64,000 bases of DNA from Marinobacter sp. F4216 (GCF_019931195.1 NZ_JAIOUO010000003.1:496001-560000), one strand, 5' to 3'; positions 15,724 through 24,809 are shown, counted from the first letter of the stretch. Numbers and translations are program-made. The notes: generated by a model not told the origin, from the letters alone.

Positions 15724-16434
15724 TTGGTAGGGAAGCGGTCCACAAAACGGCGCAGGCAGCGCGTCTCGCAATGGCGATCCCGGCTCACCTGGTTTGTCCT
15801 TCCGGTGGCCGGCGTACTCATTGGCATCTGGGCGACTATCCGTTTCAGCCTGTTTGCTCCGGCCCCGCCAGCGAATGCAGAACACCTGTGCGAAATCTTC
15901 CGGGAACACCCGGCCTGGTACGACTATGCCCGCAGTTCCCAGGACCGCTGGGGCACTCCGATCGCAACCCAGATGGCGTTCGTTTATTACGAATCGTCAT
16001 TCCGCAGCCATGCCCAGCCACCCCGTAAACGTCTGTGGGGCTGGCTGCCCTGGTTCCGGATCAGTTCGGCTTACGGATACGCCCAGGCACTGGACCCGGC
16101 CTGGCAGGATTACCTCAGGGCAAATGACGGCAGCTGGTATGCGGTACGAACCGATATGGAATACGCGCTGGATTTCATCGGCTGGTACAACCACCTGACC
16201 AACCGACACCTGGACGTTGCCTATTCCGATCCCTATCAGCTGTACCTGGCCTACCACGAAGGCCGGGGTGGCTTCAGCCGACGCACCTTCGACGAAAAAC
16301 CCGCCATTGTCGGGCTCGCCAAACGGGTCAGGAACCGGGCGTTCCGGTACGACAACCAGCTCAGTACCTGCGAGCAAGAATTCCAGTGCTGGCGCTGGTA
16401 CCAGTTCTGGCCATTCTGCTCTGTGCCTGGCTAG
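15724..16434 (+). CDS. Membrane-anchored lytic transglycosylase-like protein
   Basis: 236-residue protein with a basic N-terminus, one membrane segment (about residues 20-42), then a lysozyme-like domain. Recognisable pieces are FVYYESSFRSHAQP (catalytic-type glutamate, E after YY), SAYGYAQALDPAWQDY (G-Y-A-Q motif) and YLAYHEGRGGF. This is the EtgA-like/SLT-related lipoprotein-type family that cleaves peptidoglycan at the inner-membrane face of the periplasm. TTG at 15724 is chosen because GGGAG lies eight bases upstream; an in-frame TTG at 15709 overlaps that site. Divergent from the DUF2059-like gene. Confidence 0.8.
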   Translation: MVGKRSTKRRRQRVSQWRSRLTWFVLPVAGVLIGIWATIRFSLFAPAPPANAEHLCEIFREHPAWYDYARSSQDRWGTPIATQMAFVYYESSFRSHAQPPRKRLWGWLPWFRISSAYGYAQALDPAWQDYLRANDGSWYAVRTDMEYALDFIGWYNHLTNRHLDVAYSDPYQLYLAYHEGRGGFSRRTFDEKPAIVGLAKRVRNRAFRYDNQLSTCEQEFQCWRWYQFWPFCSVPG

Positions 16435-16443
16435 CCGGTCTGC

Positions 16444-17343
16444 TCAGAACGACGCGCTGATCTCGATGGCGCCAGCGTGTTCCCGCAACCGCTCCACCAG
16501 GTACTCCATGACGAGCCGGACCCGGGCCATTTGCTGGGTGTCCTGATTCACGTGCAGCCACAGGTCCACGCTTTCCCCGTCCAGCGGATCGCTCAGTCGC
16601 CTCAGTTCCCGCGCGCTCTCCCCCAGATAACAGGGCAAGACGGCCAGTCCGGCGCCAGCTCTGGCAAGGGCCACCATGGACTGCAGGCTATTGCATCGAA
16701 TCAGGGATTCCGCGTGTTTCAGGTTACGCCGGTACCAGCGTCCCGTAGCCAGCTGGGTAAAGGTTTCGTCCGGTATCAGCCAGCGAAAGTCTTCCGGACG
16801 ACTCAGCATTTCGATATCGCGGTGCCGACGGCAATAACCGATCGAGCCGTACACCGCCGACTCAATCGCCGCGATTCGCTCGCCTGACAGCGTTTCCTGG
16901 GGGTCGTTTTCCGGCCGAACGGTAATGTCCGCCTCCCGGTGACTCAGGTTGGCAACGTCGTTATCGGTGAGTACTTCCAGCTCAATGCCTGGATAGTCCC
17001 GCACCAGTGCCGACAGAATCGGGGCCAGCAGCTCGTTGAGCAGGACATCCTCAGCAGCAACCCGGACTTTGCCCACCGGATCGTCCCCCTGCCCCACCAG
17101 CTTGCGCTCGAGGTTTTCCATGGCCACGGCGAGCTTTTCCGCCTCGCGGAAGGCGGTCTCCCCCACCGGCGTTAACTGAAACCCGTCCCGGCTGCGCTCA
17201 AAGAATTGCACCCCCATGGACTCCTCCACCTGATCGAGCCGACGAAGAACCGTGGTTTGGTGCACCCCCAGCAGTTGGCCCGCTTTAGCAAGGGTTCCGC
17301 CCTGGGCCAGGGCGCGAATAAATCTCAGATAATCCCAGTCCAT
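16444..17343 (-). CDS. LysR family transcriptional regulator
   Basis: 299-residue regulator with an N-terminal winged helix (LAQGGTLAKAGQLLGVHQTTVLRRLDQVEE) and a substrate-binding domain containing DYPGIELEVLTDNDVANLSHREADITVRP. The QTTVLRRL recognition helix and RPENDP segment place it in the GcvA/YafC-like branch. It is divergently placed to the 63-residue protein gene at 17474 across 130 bp, the usual geometry for a LysR target, so that small gene is the best candidate target. Confidence 0.92.
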   Translation of the reverse strand: MDWDYLRFIRALAQGGTLAKAGQLLGVHQTTVLRRLDQVEESMGVQFFERSRDGFQLTPVGETAFREAEKLAVAMENLERKLVGQGDDPVGKVRVAAEDVLLNELLAPILSALVRDYPGIELEVLTDNDVANLSHREADITVRPENDPQETLSGERIAAIESAVYGSIGYCRRHRDIEMLSRPEDFRWLIPDETFTQLATGRWYRRNLKHAESLIRCNSLQSMVALARAGAGLAVLPCYLGESARELRRLSDPLDGESVDLWLHVNQDTQQMARVRLVMEYLVERLREHAGAIEISASF

Positions 17344-17473
17344 CTTTCACTGCATTTTTGCAACATGAGTACGGATTTTAACTTATTTATGCTGCGAATT
17401 AGAAACTCTAGAATTCATCCCGCAGTTTAAGGTAGATCGCTAACTATTTCGCACCTACTTGGAGGAAAGCGTA

Positions 17474-17665
17474 ATGACTAACAGATACAGTGTTACAGAT
17501 CAGCCGCTTCCATCAGCGCTCCTCCACAACGGCGCTGAGACGCGGAGACAGTACACCCGCGCAGCCATCAAAGGACTGGTGCAACGGCTCAGCCGCAAGG
17601 CGCAGGCCGTTCAGACTCAGGCGGAAACCGCTATTGAGATGCCCGGAATGCAGGGCAGCGTGTAA
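17474..17665 (+). CDS. Small conserved-looking protein of unknown function
   Basis: 63-residue, basic, probably helical protein (RRQYTRAAIKGLVQRLSRKAQAVQTQ). No membrane segment and no known motif. A strong GGAGG lies eight bases before the ATG, and a clean terminator closes the transcript at 17718-17750, so expression as a single-gene unit is likely. Divergent LysR gene upstream. I do not recognise the family. Confidence 0.6.
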   Translation: MTNRYSVTDQPLPSALLHNGAETRRQYTRAAIKGLVQRLSRKAQAVQTQAETAIEMPGMQGSV

Positions 17666-17717
17666 GGAATGTTGGCCTGTAGTTGAAGATCAGGCCCGAC
17701 AGGAAGAAATTCTAAGG

Positions 17718-17750
17718 CGCCGATGCCCCGATGGGACATCGGCGTTTTTC
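17718..17750 (+). terminator. Rho-independent terminator
   Basis: CGCCGATG (17718-17725) pairs with CATCGGCG (17737-17744) and TTTTTC follows directly. It ends the transcript of the 63-residue gene and protects the 3' end of the convergent acyl-CoA synthetase gene. Confidence 0.88.
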
Positions 17751-17758
17751 TTTGGAAA

Positions 17759-19441
17759 TCAGCTTTCCCAGATGACCGTTTGGGACTGCTCGAACCAGTG
17801 GTCCATTTTCGGCGCGTAGTAGTCTTCGATGATATTACGCTTGATCTTCATGGTCGGCGTCAGCATGCCGTTTTCCATGGTCCACGGATCGTTCACGATG
17901 ATCATGCGGGCAAGCTTCTCATGGGGCTCGCACTTCGCGTTGACCGCATCGAACACCTCACGCAGTTCCCGCTCCAGTTCCGCGCGGTCGCCACCGTTTG
18001 CCAGCTCCTCCCTCGCCTCATCCGACAGCAACACCAGCAGACAGGGCTGGGGCTGGTTGGCACCGGCGACACACGCCACTTCCACCTTGGGGTGATTGAA
18101 GCGGTTCTCGATGGGCACCGGAACCACGTATTTGCCCTTGGCGGTCTTGAACAGGTCCTTCACCCGCCCGGTGATTTTCAGGAAACCCTCCGAGTCGATT
18201 TCACCCATGTCACCGGTTCTCAGGTACCCGTCCTCGGTGATGTCTTCCTTGGTTTTCTCTTCATTCTTGTAGTAACCCAGCATCAGCCCCGGGCTCTTCA
18301 CTTCAATCTCGCCGTTGTCCGCGATGCGGTGATCTACCCCCGGGTTCGCGAGCCCGACAGTTCCAACGCGGGTTCTGCCCGGCCGGTTGGCGTGGGAGTA
18401 AGCGAAGTTCTCGGACATGCCATACACCTCAAGCAGCTCGAGCCCGAGGTTCCGGTACCATTCGATGATCGGAGCAGACAGCGGTGCCGCTCCCGTGAGC
18501 GCTGCACGGCAATGATCCAGCCCCAGTTGCTTCAACACCTTCTTCTTGACCAGTGAGTTGAGCACCGGGATCTTGAACAGCACCTTCTGCTTCTTGGGAG
18601 GCAGCTTGGCACTCACACCCAGATAGAATTTCATCCACAGCCGCGGAACGGAGAAGAATACGGTCGGGCGAGCCCGTTGCAGGTCCTCCTGGAAGGTGTC
18701 CAGGGAGTTGGCAAAGTACAGGTGGAAGCCGTAGTACAGAACCTGCGTTTCCACAGCCGCCCGCTCGGCGACATGCGCAAGCGGCAGGTACGACAGCATG
18801 CGCTCACTTGAATCCACCGGGAAAATCTGCTGCAGGCCTTCGGCCACCGAAATCATAGTCCGGAAGCTGTGCATGACCCCTTTCGGGCGACCGGTGCTGC
18901 CCGAGGTATAGACCAGCGTTGCCAGCCTGTCCGGGTCCGGCAACTTCGGCTCCGCAGGCTCCGTCCTGGCCACAATCTCATCCCACTGTGGCGTATCCTG
19001 CCGGGGCGACATGGGCAGGGAGATGATCGGCAGGTCAGCCGGGAGATGCCCCTTAATGTCATTCCAGCCATCCGCCTTGCCATCGAGCTTGCCGAGGAAC
19101 AGCAACGTTGCCTCGCTGTGATCCAGCACGTAGGCCGCAGTCTCGCCGTTGAGCGTCGGATACAGCGGCACAGAAACATGGCCGGCAGCCCAGATAGCCA
19201 GATCCGCCAGAATCCAGTGAGCGCTGTTCTTGCCCAGCAGTGCAATCTTGCTTTGGTCCGGGAAGTTCAGCCCATTCAGGTGCCCCGCCATTCTGGAGAC
19301 CTGATCGGCCGCCTGTTTCCAGGTGATGTCCTCAACCCGACCATCCGGATAAGGCTGGGTCATGAACACGGTATCGGGGGTTTCCTTGGCCCAGTAGTAA
19401 AGGCAATGGAGGGAGGTCTGCTTGCGAGAATCCGTTGCCAT
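17759..19441 (-). CDS. AMP-forming long-chain acyl-CoA synthetase family protein
   Basis: 560-residue adenylate-forming enzyme, predicted to activate a fatty or related acid to acyl-CoA at the inner membrane. Motifs are YTSGSTGRPKG (P-loop, near residue 180), VYGMSE (A5), DGYLRTGDMGEIDSEGFLKITGR and the C-terminal lysine motif TPTMKIKRN. The closest architecture is the eukaryote-like long-chain branch. The substrate is inferred from motifs only. It lies alone on the minus strand. Confidence 0.9.
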   Translation of the reverse strand: MATDSRKQTSLHCLYYWAKETPDTVFMTQPYPDGRVEDITWKQAADQVSRMAGHLNGLNFPDQSKIALLGKNSAHWILADLAIWAAGHVSVPLYPTLNGETAAYVLDHSEATLLFLGKLDGKADGWNDIKGHLPADLPIISLPMSPRQDTPQWDEIVARTEPAEPKLPDPDRLATLVYTSGSTGRPKGVMHSFRTMISVAEGLQQIFPVDSSERMLSYLPLAHVAERAAVETQVLYYGFHLYFANSLDTFQEDLQRARPTVFFSVPRLWMKFYLGVSAKLPPKKQKVLFKIPVLNSLVKKKVLKQLGLDHCRAALTGAAPLSAPIIEWYRNLGLELLEVYGMSENFAYSHANRPGRTRVGTVGLANPGVDHRIADNGEIEVKSPGLMLGYYKNEEKTKEDITEDGYLRTGDMGEIDSEGFLKITGRVKDLFKTAKGKYVVPVPIENRFNHPKVEVACVAGANQPQPCLLVLLSDEAREELANGGDRAELERELREVFDAVNAKCEPHEKLARMIIVNDPWTMENGMLTPTMKIKRNIIEDYYAPKMDHWFEQSQTVIWES

Positions 19442-19659
19442 CGATGGCTCCTTATTATTTTAGCGATTCAATCCTGAGGTTCGATTCTGTATTCATAGTA
19501 GCGGTATTCGGGAGTGCCTCAATAGCAACACACATCTGTCTGGCTGACAATATTTACCACCGGCGTGAACCAGTTCACAGAACCAGACCACCCCGTTCGG
19601 GGCTTTGCTCTAGATTGACACTGAAGGCAACGCGAATTGCTCGCCAATCGGAGGACTCC

Positions 19660-19767
19660 GTGAAATCATCATCCCGTTCTTTTCTGATTTTCCCCGCCTG
19701 GGGCATCATCCTGCTGGGTTCCGCTGCATTCCTCTATTGTGCGTCCGTGGGTCTGCTGGGGAACTGA
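19660..19767 (+). CDS. 35-residue membrane peptide
   Basis: GTG start at 19660 with GGAGG six bases upstream, then a 35-residue product with one strongly hydrophobic segment (FPAWGIILLGSAAFLYCASVGLLG). Short basic N-terminus, so the N-in orientation is likely. No family recognised. It lies between acyl-CoA synthetase (divergent) and the glutathione transferase-like gene. The ribosome site and clean hydrophobic profile support it; length makes it uncertain. Confidence 0.5.
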   Translation: MKSSSRSFLIFPAWGIILLGSAAFLYCASVGLLGN

Positions 19768-19865
19768 CTTCGGCAAGAAAAGGCCTGCGCAGCCGGTGCC
19801 CGGGCCTGTAACCCAACGCATCCTCCTGTAAACTAGTCGTTTTTCCAACGAACGGATGCGTCTGT

Positions 19866-20780
19866 ATGTCTGAACTGGTGCTGTTTCACTACCCCATGTC
19901 TCCCTTTTCCGAAAAGGCGCGCGCCATGCTCGGCTACGCCGGCCTTGCCTGGCAATCGGTTCAGGTAGAGGAGATGCCGCCTCGCCCCGTTCTTGAGACC
20001 CTCGCCGGCGGTTACCGGAAAATCCCGGTCGCTCAGCTGGGCGCCGATGTGTTTTGCGATACACGAACCATCGCCACGGAAATTGCCCGCCTCGCTAATA
20101 AGCCGGAACTGTCGCTGAGCGAACAGCCCGAAAACGTACAGGCATTTGTCGAAAAGGTGGATCTGGAGATTTTTCTGGCCTGCGTGATCGCCTCCAGTGA
20201 CGCACGGCTGATGATCAAGCTGGTCCGTGAAACCTCCCTGCTCCATACCCTCCGTTTCCTGAAGGACCGTGTGGCGATGGGCCGAAAGGCCAGGGTGCGC
20301 GCAATGGGAGCGGGCGAGGCCAAAAAAGTAGCTCGTGCCTTTATCGCCGATCTGGACGAGCAACTAACACAGGACTTTCTGTTCGGGAATCAGCCCTGTG
20401 TTGCCGACTTTTCCGCCTACCATTGCCTCTGGTACGCCTGCGACCTGGCCAACAAACCCTGGCTTCGCGATTACCCGAAAGTGGCGGACTGGATGGCGCG
20501 GATCAAGGCGTTTGGCCACGGCACACCGACTGAGATCACGCAGGATGACGCCGTTGAGCAGGCCCGCCAGGCAGAACCACGGGCCTTGCCAGCCGCGGTG
20601 GATACGCAGCACGCGGGGCAAACCGTCAGCATTGCGCCTACCGACTATGGCCGAGACCCGGTCATTGGAATACTGGTCTATTCAGGTGCCACCGAAACCG
20701 TTCTCGCCCGCGAGATGCCTGCCGTCGGCCGGGTCCACATCCATTTTCCGAAACAGGGCTTCCGGCTGAAGCCTGTCTGA
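19866..20780 (+). CDS. Glutathione S-transferase family protein
   Basis: 304-residue protein with an N-terminal thioredoxin-like GST domain (LVLFHYPMSPFSEKARAMLGYAGL; GGYRKIPVAQLGADVFCDTRTIATEIA with the cis-proline and glutathione-carboxylate region) and a helical C-terminal domain. The last 70 residues extend past the normal GST length and have no clear family. The substrate is unknown. The stop is 2 bp from that of the convergent Lrp gene. Confidence 0.85.
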   Translation: MSELVLFHYPMSPFSEKARAMLGYAGLAWQSVQVEEMPPRPVLETLAGGYRKIPVAQLGADVFCDTRTIATEIARLANKPELSLSEQPENVQAFVEKVDLEIFLACVIASSDARLMIKLVRETSLLHTLRFLKDRVAMGRKARVRAMGAGEAKKVARAFIADLDEQLTQDFLFGNQPCVADFSAYHCLWYACDLANKPWLRDYPKVADWMARIKAFGHGTPTEITQDDAVEQARQAEPRALPAAVDTQHAGQTVSIAPTDYGRDPVIGILVYSGATETVLAREMPAVGRVHIHFPKQGFRLKPV

Positions 20781-20782
20781 CA

Positions 20783-21211
20783 TCAGCGCCGGAAGCGAGT
20801 CTCCAGCACCACCGCCGAGTTGGTGCGTTCAACCCCTTCCAGATTGCCAATTTCATCCAGTACCGCGCTCAGTTCCTCCAGGGACTGGGCCTGTACGATG
20901 GCAATCAGGTCGTACTCGCCGCTGACGGCGAACAGCTGAGCCACCTGGGAGATGTCCTCCAGCTCCAGGTTGGTTTTGGCTGTCAGCTTCTGCAGCACCT
21001 TGATGGACACATGGGCCTCGACCAGGTTTTCGGAAAACTCCCCACCCAGCATCACCGAATAGCCCCGAATCACCCCACTGGCCTCGAGTTTGGCAATGCG
21101 ATTCTGCACTGTGGAGCGGGAGACATGCAGCTCCCGGGCAAGGTCACTGATGCTGGTTCGGGCGTTCTGACGCAACAGCATCAGTAGCTTCTGGTCCTGC
21201 TTACTAATCAT
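20783..21211 (-). CDS. Lrp/AsnC family transcriptional regulator
   Basis: 142-residue regulator with an N-terminal helix-turn-helix (QNARTSISDLARELHVSRSTVQNRIAKLE) and a C-terminal ligand-binding RAM domain (VAQLFAVSGEYDLIAIVQAQSLEEL). Divergent from astA across about 118 bp, so control of astA and the DUF1338 gene by an amino acid such as arginine or lysine is the obvious hypothesis. Confidence 0.93.
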   Translation of the reverse strand: MISKQDQKLLMLLRQNARTSISDLARELHVSRSTVQNRIAKLEASGVIRGYSVMLGGEFSENLVEAHVSIKVLQKLTAKTNLELEDISQVAQLFAVSGEYDLIAIVQAQSLEELSAVLDEIGNLEGVERTNSAVVLETRFRR

Positions 21212-21329
21212 TTTGATATCTCAACCTTTCAATTTGATCTAATTCTATCCCGATTCGCTCATTTTGCATCTGCAATTTGACACACCAAGTCATCATACTT
21301 TGTGCCAAATCAACACAGGAATTTCGGAC

Positions 21330-22451
21330 ATGCTGATTCGCCCGATTGCACATTCAGATCTGGACACGCTCTATCAGATCGCCGTTGAATCCGGCCCGGG
21401 CTTTACTTCCCTGATGCCGGACCGCGAGGCACTGACCCGCAAGATCGAGCACTCCGTTGCCAGTTTTAACCGGACGGTATCGACGCCCGAAAACGAGCAT
21501 TACCTGTTCGTGCTGGAAGACGAAGTCACCGGCGAGATCATGGGCACCACCGGGATCGAGGCGGCCGTTGGCCACGACCACCCTCTGTACCATTTCCATC
21601 GCAATACGGTGACCCATCACTCCCGTGATCTAGGCCTGCGCCACAGCGTGGAAACCCTGTCCCGTTGTAACCATTACTCCGGCTGCTCCGAAATCTGCTC
21701 GCTGTATCTGCGCCCCGAATTCCGTCGCCCCAATGCCGGCAAACTGCTGTCCCGCGTTCGTTTCCTGTTTATGGGCCTGCACCCCGAGCGCTTTGCCGAT
21801 ACGGTGATTGCTGAAATGCGTGGCGTTTCCGATGACGAGGGCCGCTCGCCGTTCTGGGACTGGATGCAAGCGCATTTTGTCGATATGGAGTTTGCCGAGG
21901 TCACTCGTCTGATCAGTAGCGGCAATACCGATTTCATTGAAGAGCTGATGCCCTCGCATCCGCTCTATACCTGCCTGCTGAGCCCGGAAGCCCAGAGCGT
22001 GCTGAGTGAGGTTCATGAGAAAACCCGTCCGGCGCTGCATATGCTCAAGAGCGAGGGTTTCCGGCACAAGGGGTATGTAGACCTGTTTGATGGCGGCCCG
22101 ACCGTCGAATGTAAGCTGTCGGGTATTCGCAGCGTGCAGGAATCTGAACACTGGTCGGTTGAAATTGACCGTGCGCCGACCAATGATTTCCAGAAGCGTA
22201 GCCGGACACAGTTTGATTCACCGCTGCTGGTGACCAATACCGAAACCGCCGGTTTCCGGGCAACGGTGCTGAATGACGCAATTACCCGGGCAGGTTCCCG
22301 AACCCTGTTTTTGACACCAGCCCAGGCCGAGCAGCTGAACCTTCAAAACGGCAGCGTTTGCCGGGTTCTGCCTCTGACCAGTCAATCCCGGACTATGCCG
22401 GCTCCAAAAGAACATACTCGTGCGGAGGTAAGTTATGCACACCAATCATAA
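21330..22451 (+). CDS. astA: Arginine N-succinyltransferase
   Basis: First enzyme of the arginine succinyltransferase pathway, transferring succinyl from succinyl-CoA to arginine. 373 residues, slightly longer than usual because of a C-terminal tail (about 30 residues). Family blocks are LIRPIAHSDLDTLYQIA, CSEICSLYLRPEFRR, FADTVIAEMRG, EGRSPFWDW and FDGGPTVEC. ATG at 21330 begins the conserved domain. The other ast genes are not next to it. The 3' end overlaps the DUF1338 gene by 17 bp, which couples the two. Confidence 0.94.
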   Translation: MLIRPIAHSDLDTLYQIAVESGPGFTSLMPDREALTRKIEHSVASFNRTVSTPENEHYLFVLEDEVTGEIMGTTGIEAAVGHDHPLYHFHRNTVTHHSRDLGLRHSVETLSRCNHYSGCSEICSLYLRPEFRRPNAGKLLSRVRFLFMGLHPERFADTVIAEMRGVSDDEGRSPFWDWMQAHFVDMEFAEVTRLISSGNTDFIEELMPSHPLYTCLLSPEAQSVLSEVHEKTRPALHMLKSEGFRHKGYVDLFDGGPTVECKLSGIRSVQESEHWSVEIDRAPTNDFQKRSRTQFDSPLLVTNTETAGFRATVLNDAITRAGSRTLFLTPAQAEQLNLQNGSVCRVLPLTSQSRTMPAPKEHTRAEVSYAHQS

Positions 22452-23238
22452 AGATCTGTTTGAAAAACTGTGGGACAACTACAAATCGGTAACCCCGTCG
22501 GCGGAAGAAATCCATCGCATCCTGGGTGCCGAGGAAGGCCAGGCCATCGTGAACGATCACATTGCCCTGCGTACCTTCAACCTGGCGCCAGTAGGTCTGG
22601 ACGCTCTGGCTGAGCATTTCACCAGCATCGGCTACAAGCCCTGCGGCGAATACCACTTCGAAGCCAAGAAGCTGTTTGCCCGCCACTTCGAGCATCCGGA
22701 TCCGGAAGCGCCCAAGGTGTTTATCTCTGAACTGCTGGTGGAAGAATTCTCTCCGGAACTGCAGGCCATTGTGAAAGACATGGTTGCCCAGGTTAAGCCG
22801 GAAGACGTCACCGCCGACAACTTCCTGTACTCCGGCCGTCACTGGGACGTGGACTACGACACCTACCGCAAGCTGCTGGAAGAAAGCGAGTACGCGGCGT
22901 GGATGGCGGCGTGGGGCTACCGTTCCAACCACTTCACCGTCAGCATCAACCACCTGACCCAGTACAAGACGGTTCCGGAAGTGAACCAGCTGCTGAAGGA
23001 CAACGGCTACACCGTGAACGCATCCGGTGGTGAGGTGAAAGGTTCCCCGGCCGACCTGCTGGAGCAGTCTTCCACCATGGCAGACCGCATTCCGGTTCAG
23101 TTCGCTGACCGCGAGGAAACCATTCCGAGCTGCTTCTACGAGTTCGCCCTGCGTTACCCGAAAGAAGACGGAACCCTGTACACCGGGTTCGTGGCGGCTT
23201 CCGCCGACAAGATCTTCGAGAGCACTAACGCGGCCTAA
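22435..23238 (+). CDS. DUF1338 family protein (2-oxoadipate dioxygenase/decarboxylase-like)
   Basis: 267-residue iron-dependent VOC-like enzyme family. The expected metal ligands are visible: VNDHIALRTF (His near 42), YRSNHFTVSINH (His near 164) and SCFYEFALRYP (Glu near 237). Characterised relatives convert 2-oxoadipate to 2-hydroxyglutarate in lysine catabolism. Here it overlaps astA, so an amino-acid-catabolic role is likely, but the substrate is inferred. GGAGG lies about seven bases upstream of the ATG, inside astA. Confidence 0.88.
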   Translation: MHTNHKDLFEKLWDNYKSVTPSAEEIHRILGAEEGQAIVNDHIALRTFNLAPVGLDALAEHFTSIGYKPCGEYHFEAKKLFARHFEHPDPEAPKVFISELLVEEFSPELQAIVKDMVAQVKPEDVTADNFLYSGRHWDVDYDTYRKLLEESEYAAWMAAWGYRSNHFTVSINHLTQYKTVPEVNQLLKDNGYTVNASGGEVKGSPADLLEQSSTMADRIPVQFADREETIPSCFYEFALRYPKEDGTLYTGFVAASADKIFESTNAA

Positions 23239-23261
23239 GTCGTAACAGTCTCCCGAAAACA

Positions 23262-23292
23262 GAACAGGGCTGGTTTATGACCAGCCCTGTTC
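23262..23292 (+). terminator. Hairpin shared by convergent DUF1338 and pcm genes
   Basis: A perfect 13-bp stem, GAACAGGGCTGGT (23262-23274) with its complement at 23280-23292. The loop holds the pcm stop codon, so part of the hairpin is pcm coding sequence. GCCTTTC follows on the plus strand. Confidence 0.75.
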
Positions 23293-23931
23293 GCCTTTCA
23301 GGGGGACGAATCTGACGCCCCCCAGATCCTCAGTCCGAAACTCTGTTTCCGATACCCGGGTCACCCGCCTCAGCGACTGAGAGGTATGCTCTGACCCCAC
23401 CGGCACCACCAGGTGACCACCAATAGCCAGTTGCTGCTTCAACGCATCCGGCACTGCCGGCGCACCTGCCGCGACACAAATACCATCGAAAGGCGCTTTC
23501 TCCGGCCACCCCATGGTGCCGTCACCACAGCGCACGTCCACGTTATCGTAGCCTTCGGCTGCCAACACACGGGCCGCTTTTTCAGCCAGCGACTCAATAC
23601 GCTCGATGCTGTAAACCCGCCCGGCGATAGACGCCATCACCGCAGCGGCATAGCCCGAGCCGGTGCCGATATCCAGCACAGTTTCCCCACCTTTCAAATC
23701 CAACGCATCCGCCATCAATGCAACAATATAGGGCTGGGAAATGGTTTGCCCTTCGCCAATGGGCAACGGGCCATCGTCATAGGCGCAGTCCCTGAGATCC
23801 GGTGGCACAAAACGCTCACGCGGCACACGCCGCATGGCCTCGATCACCAGCGGAGACAGAATGTCCCGACCCATAATCTGCTGGTCGACCATCCAGTTCC
23901 GTAGTCGGCTGTATTCTGCTTGCTCACTCAT
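23275..23931 (-). CDS. pcm: Protein-L-isoaspartate O-methyltransferase
   Basis: 218-residue SAM-dependent repair enzyme that methylates isoaspartyl residues in damaged proteins. Motifs are MRRVPRERFVP, GPLPIGEGQTISQPYIVALM and LDIGTGSGYAAA (SAM site near residue 83), then DGICVAAGAPAVPDAL. ATG at 23931 fits the family's N-terminus. No surE, nlpD or rpoS, its usual partners, are next to it here. Confidence 0.95.
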   Translation of the reverse strand: MSEQAEYSRLRNWMVDQQIMGRDILSPLVIEAMRRVPRERFVPPDLRDCAYDDGPLPIGEGQTISQPYIVALMADALDLKGGETVLDIGTGSGYAAAVMASIAGRVYSIERIESLAEKAARVLAAEGYDNVDVRCGDGTMGWPEKAPFDGICVAAGAPAVPDALKQQLAIGGHLVVPVGSEHTSQSLRRVTRVSETEFRTEDLGGVRFVPLKGEQGWS

Positions 23932-24005
23932 GAGGTATGCCCTCCCTATGAGTACCCAACACCAAGTGTTGGCCGCTGGAGGGCATGACACAAGTTCATA
24001 TCAAC

Positions 24006-24809
24006 CTACGCAGCAACGCTGAAAATCCCAACCGTGCTGACGATCAGTAACACCGTGCCCAGCACCCGGAAAAAGACCGGTGTTTCCGCCCGAAGCATGC
24101 GATCGTGAACCGCCAGGCCGATGACATGGCCTACCGCCGCGCAGGGCAACAACCAGAGGTGATGAATTAACTGCAGATCAACCCCCGCCCAGATGAACGC
24201 CGCCATCTTGATGGTCACCAGAATAAACCAGAGCGCGAACAGCGTATCCCTGAGCTTTTCCTTCGGCAGGTGCTGGGCGACCACGGCAATGATCAGGGGC
24301 GCCCCGATCAGCGATGTGCCGCTGATGTATCCGCCAAGCATCAGGAACAGGGTGTCCACCGACTTGCTGCCACTTCGGAATGGGCGATTGATGATGTACG
24401 AAATGGAGTACAGCGCCACGATGACGAAAATGATGGCGCTGAGTACCTTCGAAGGCAAGGTAATCAGCCCCAGCACCCCAATCAGTTTCGGCACAATCAT
24501 GATGGCCAATATGCGCCGTAGGTATTGCCAGTCGACGGTGCTCTCTCTCGCCCCACGACCGGGCGTCTGACGGCCCGATTCATCGGTGGCTGGCTGCGTC
24601 TTGCGGTTATTGATCCATATGGTCAGGGAGGAAAACACCAGAAGATGGACCGAAATCAGCGGCAGGAAGACCAGCGGCTGATCCAGCACCAGCAACAGAA
24701 ACGGCAGTGACAGCACCGCCCCGCCAAACCCCAGCCCGGATCGCACAAAGCCGCTCCAGACAAAGATCAGGCCTATCAAACCATACTGGACCATTGTCAG
24801 GTCAGACAT
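24006..24809 (-). CDS. Sulfite exporter TauE/SafE family permease
   Basis: 267-residue inner-membrane protein with about eight hydrophobic segments. The family repeat is seen as GLIGLIFVWSGFVRSGLGFGGAVLSLPFLLL near the N-terminus and LMLGGYISGTSLIGAPLI in the second half. Members move organic anions such as sulfoacetate or sulfite; the substrate here is unknown. ATG at 24809 with AAGGGAG upstream is preferred to a GTG five codons earlier. Confidence 0.87.
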   Translation of the reverse strand: MSDLTMVQYGLIGLIFVWSGFVRSGLGFGGAVLSLPFLLLVLDQPLVFLPLISVHLLVFSSLTIWINNRKTQPATDESGRQTPGRGARESTVDWQYLRRILAIMIVPKLIGVLGLITLPSKVLSAIIFVIVALYSISYIINRPFRSGSKSVDTLFLMLGGYISGTSLIGAPLIIAVVAQHLPKEKLRDTLFALWFILVTIKMAAFIWAGVDLQLIHHLWLLPCAAVGHVIGLAVHDRMLRAETPVFFRVLGTVLLIVSTVGIFSVAA

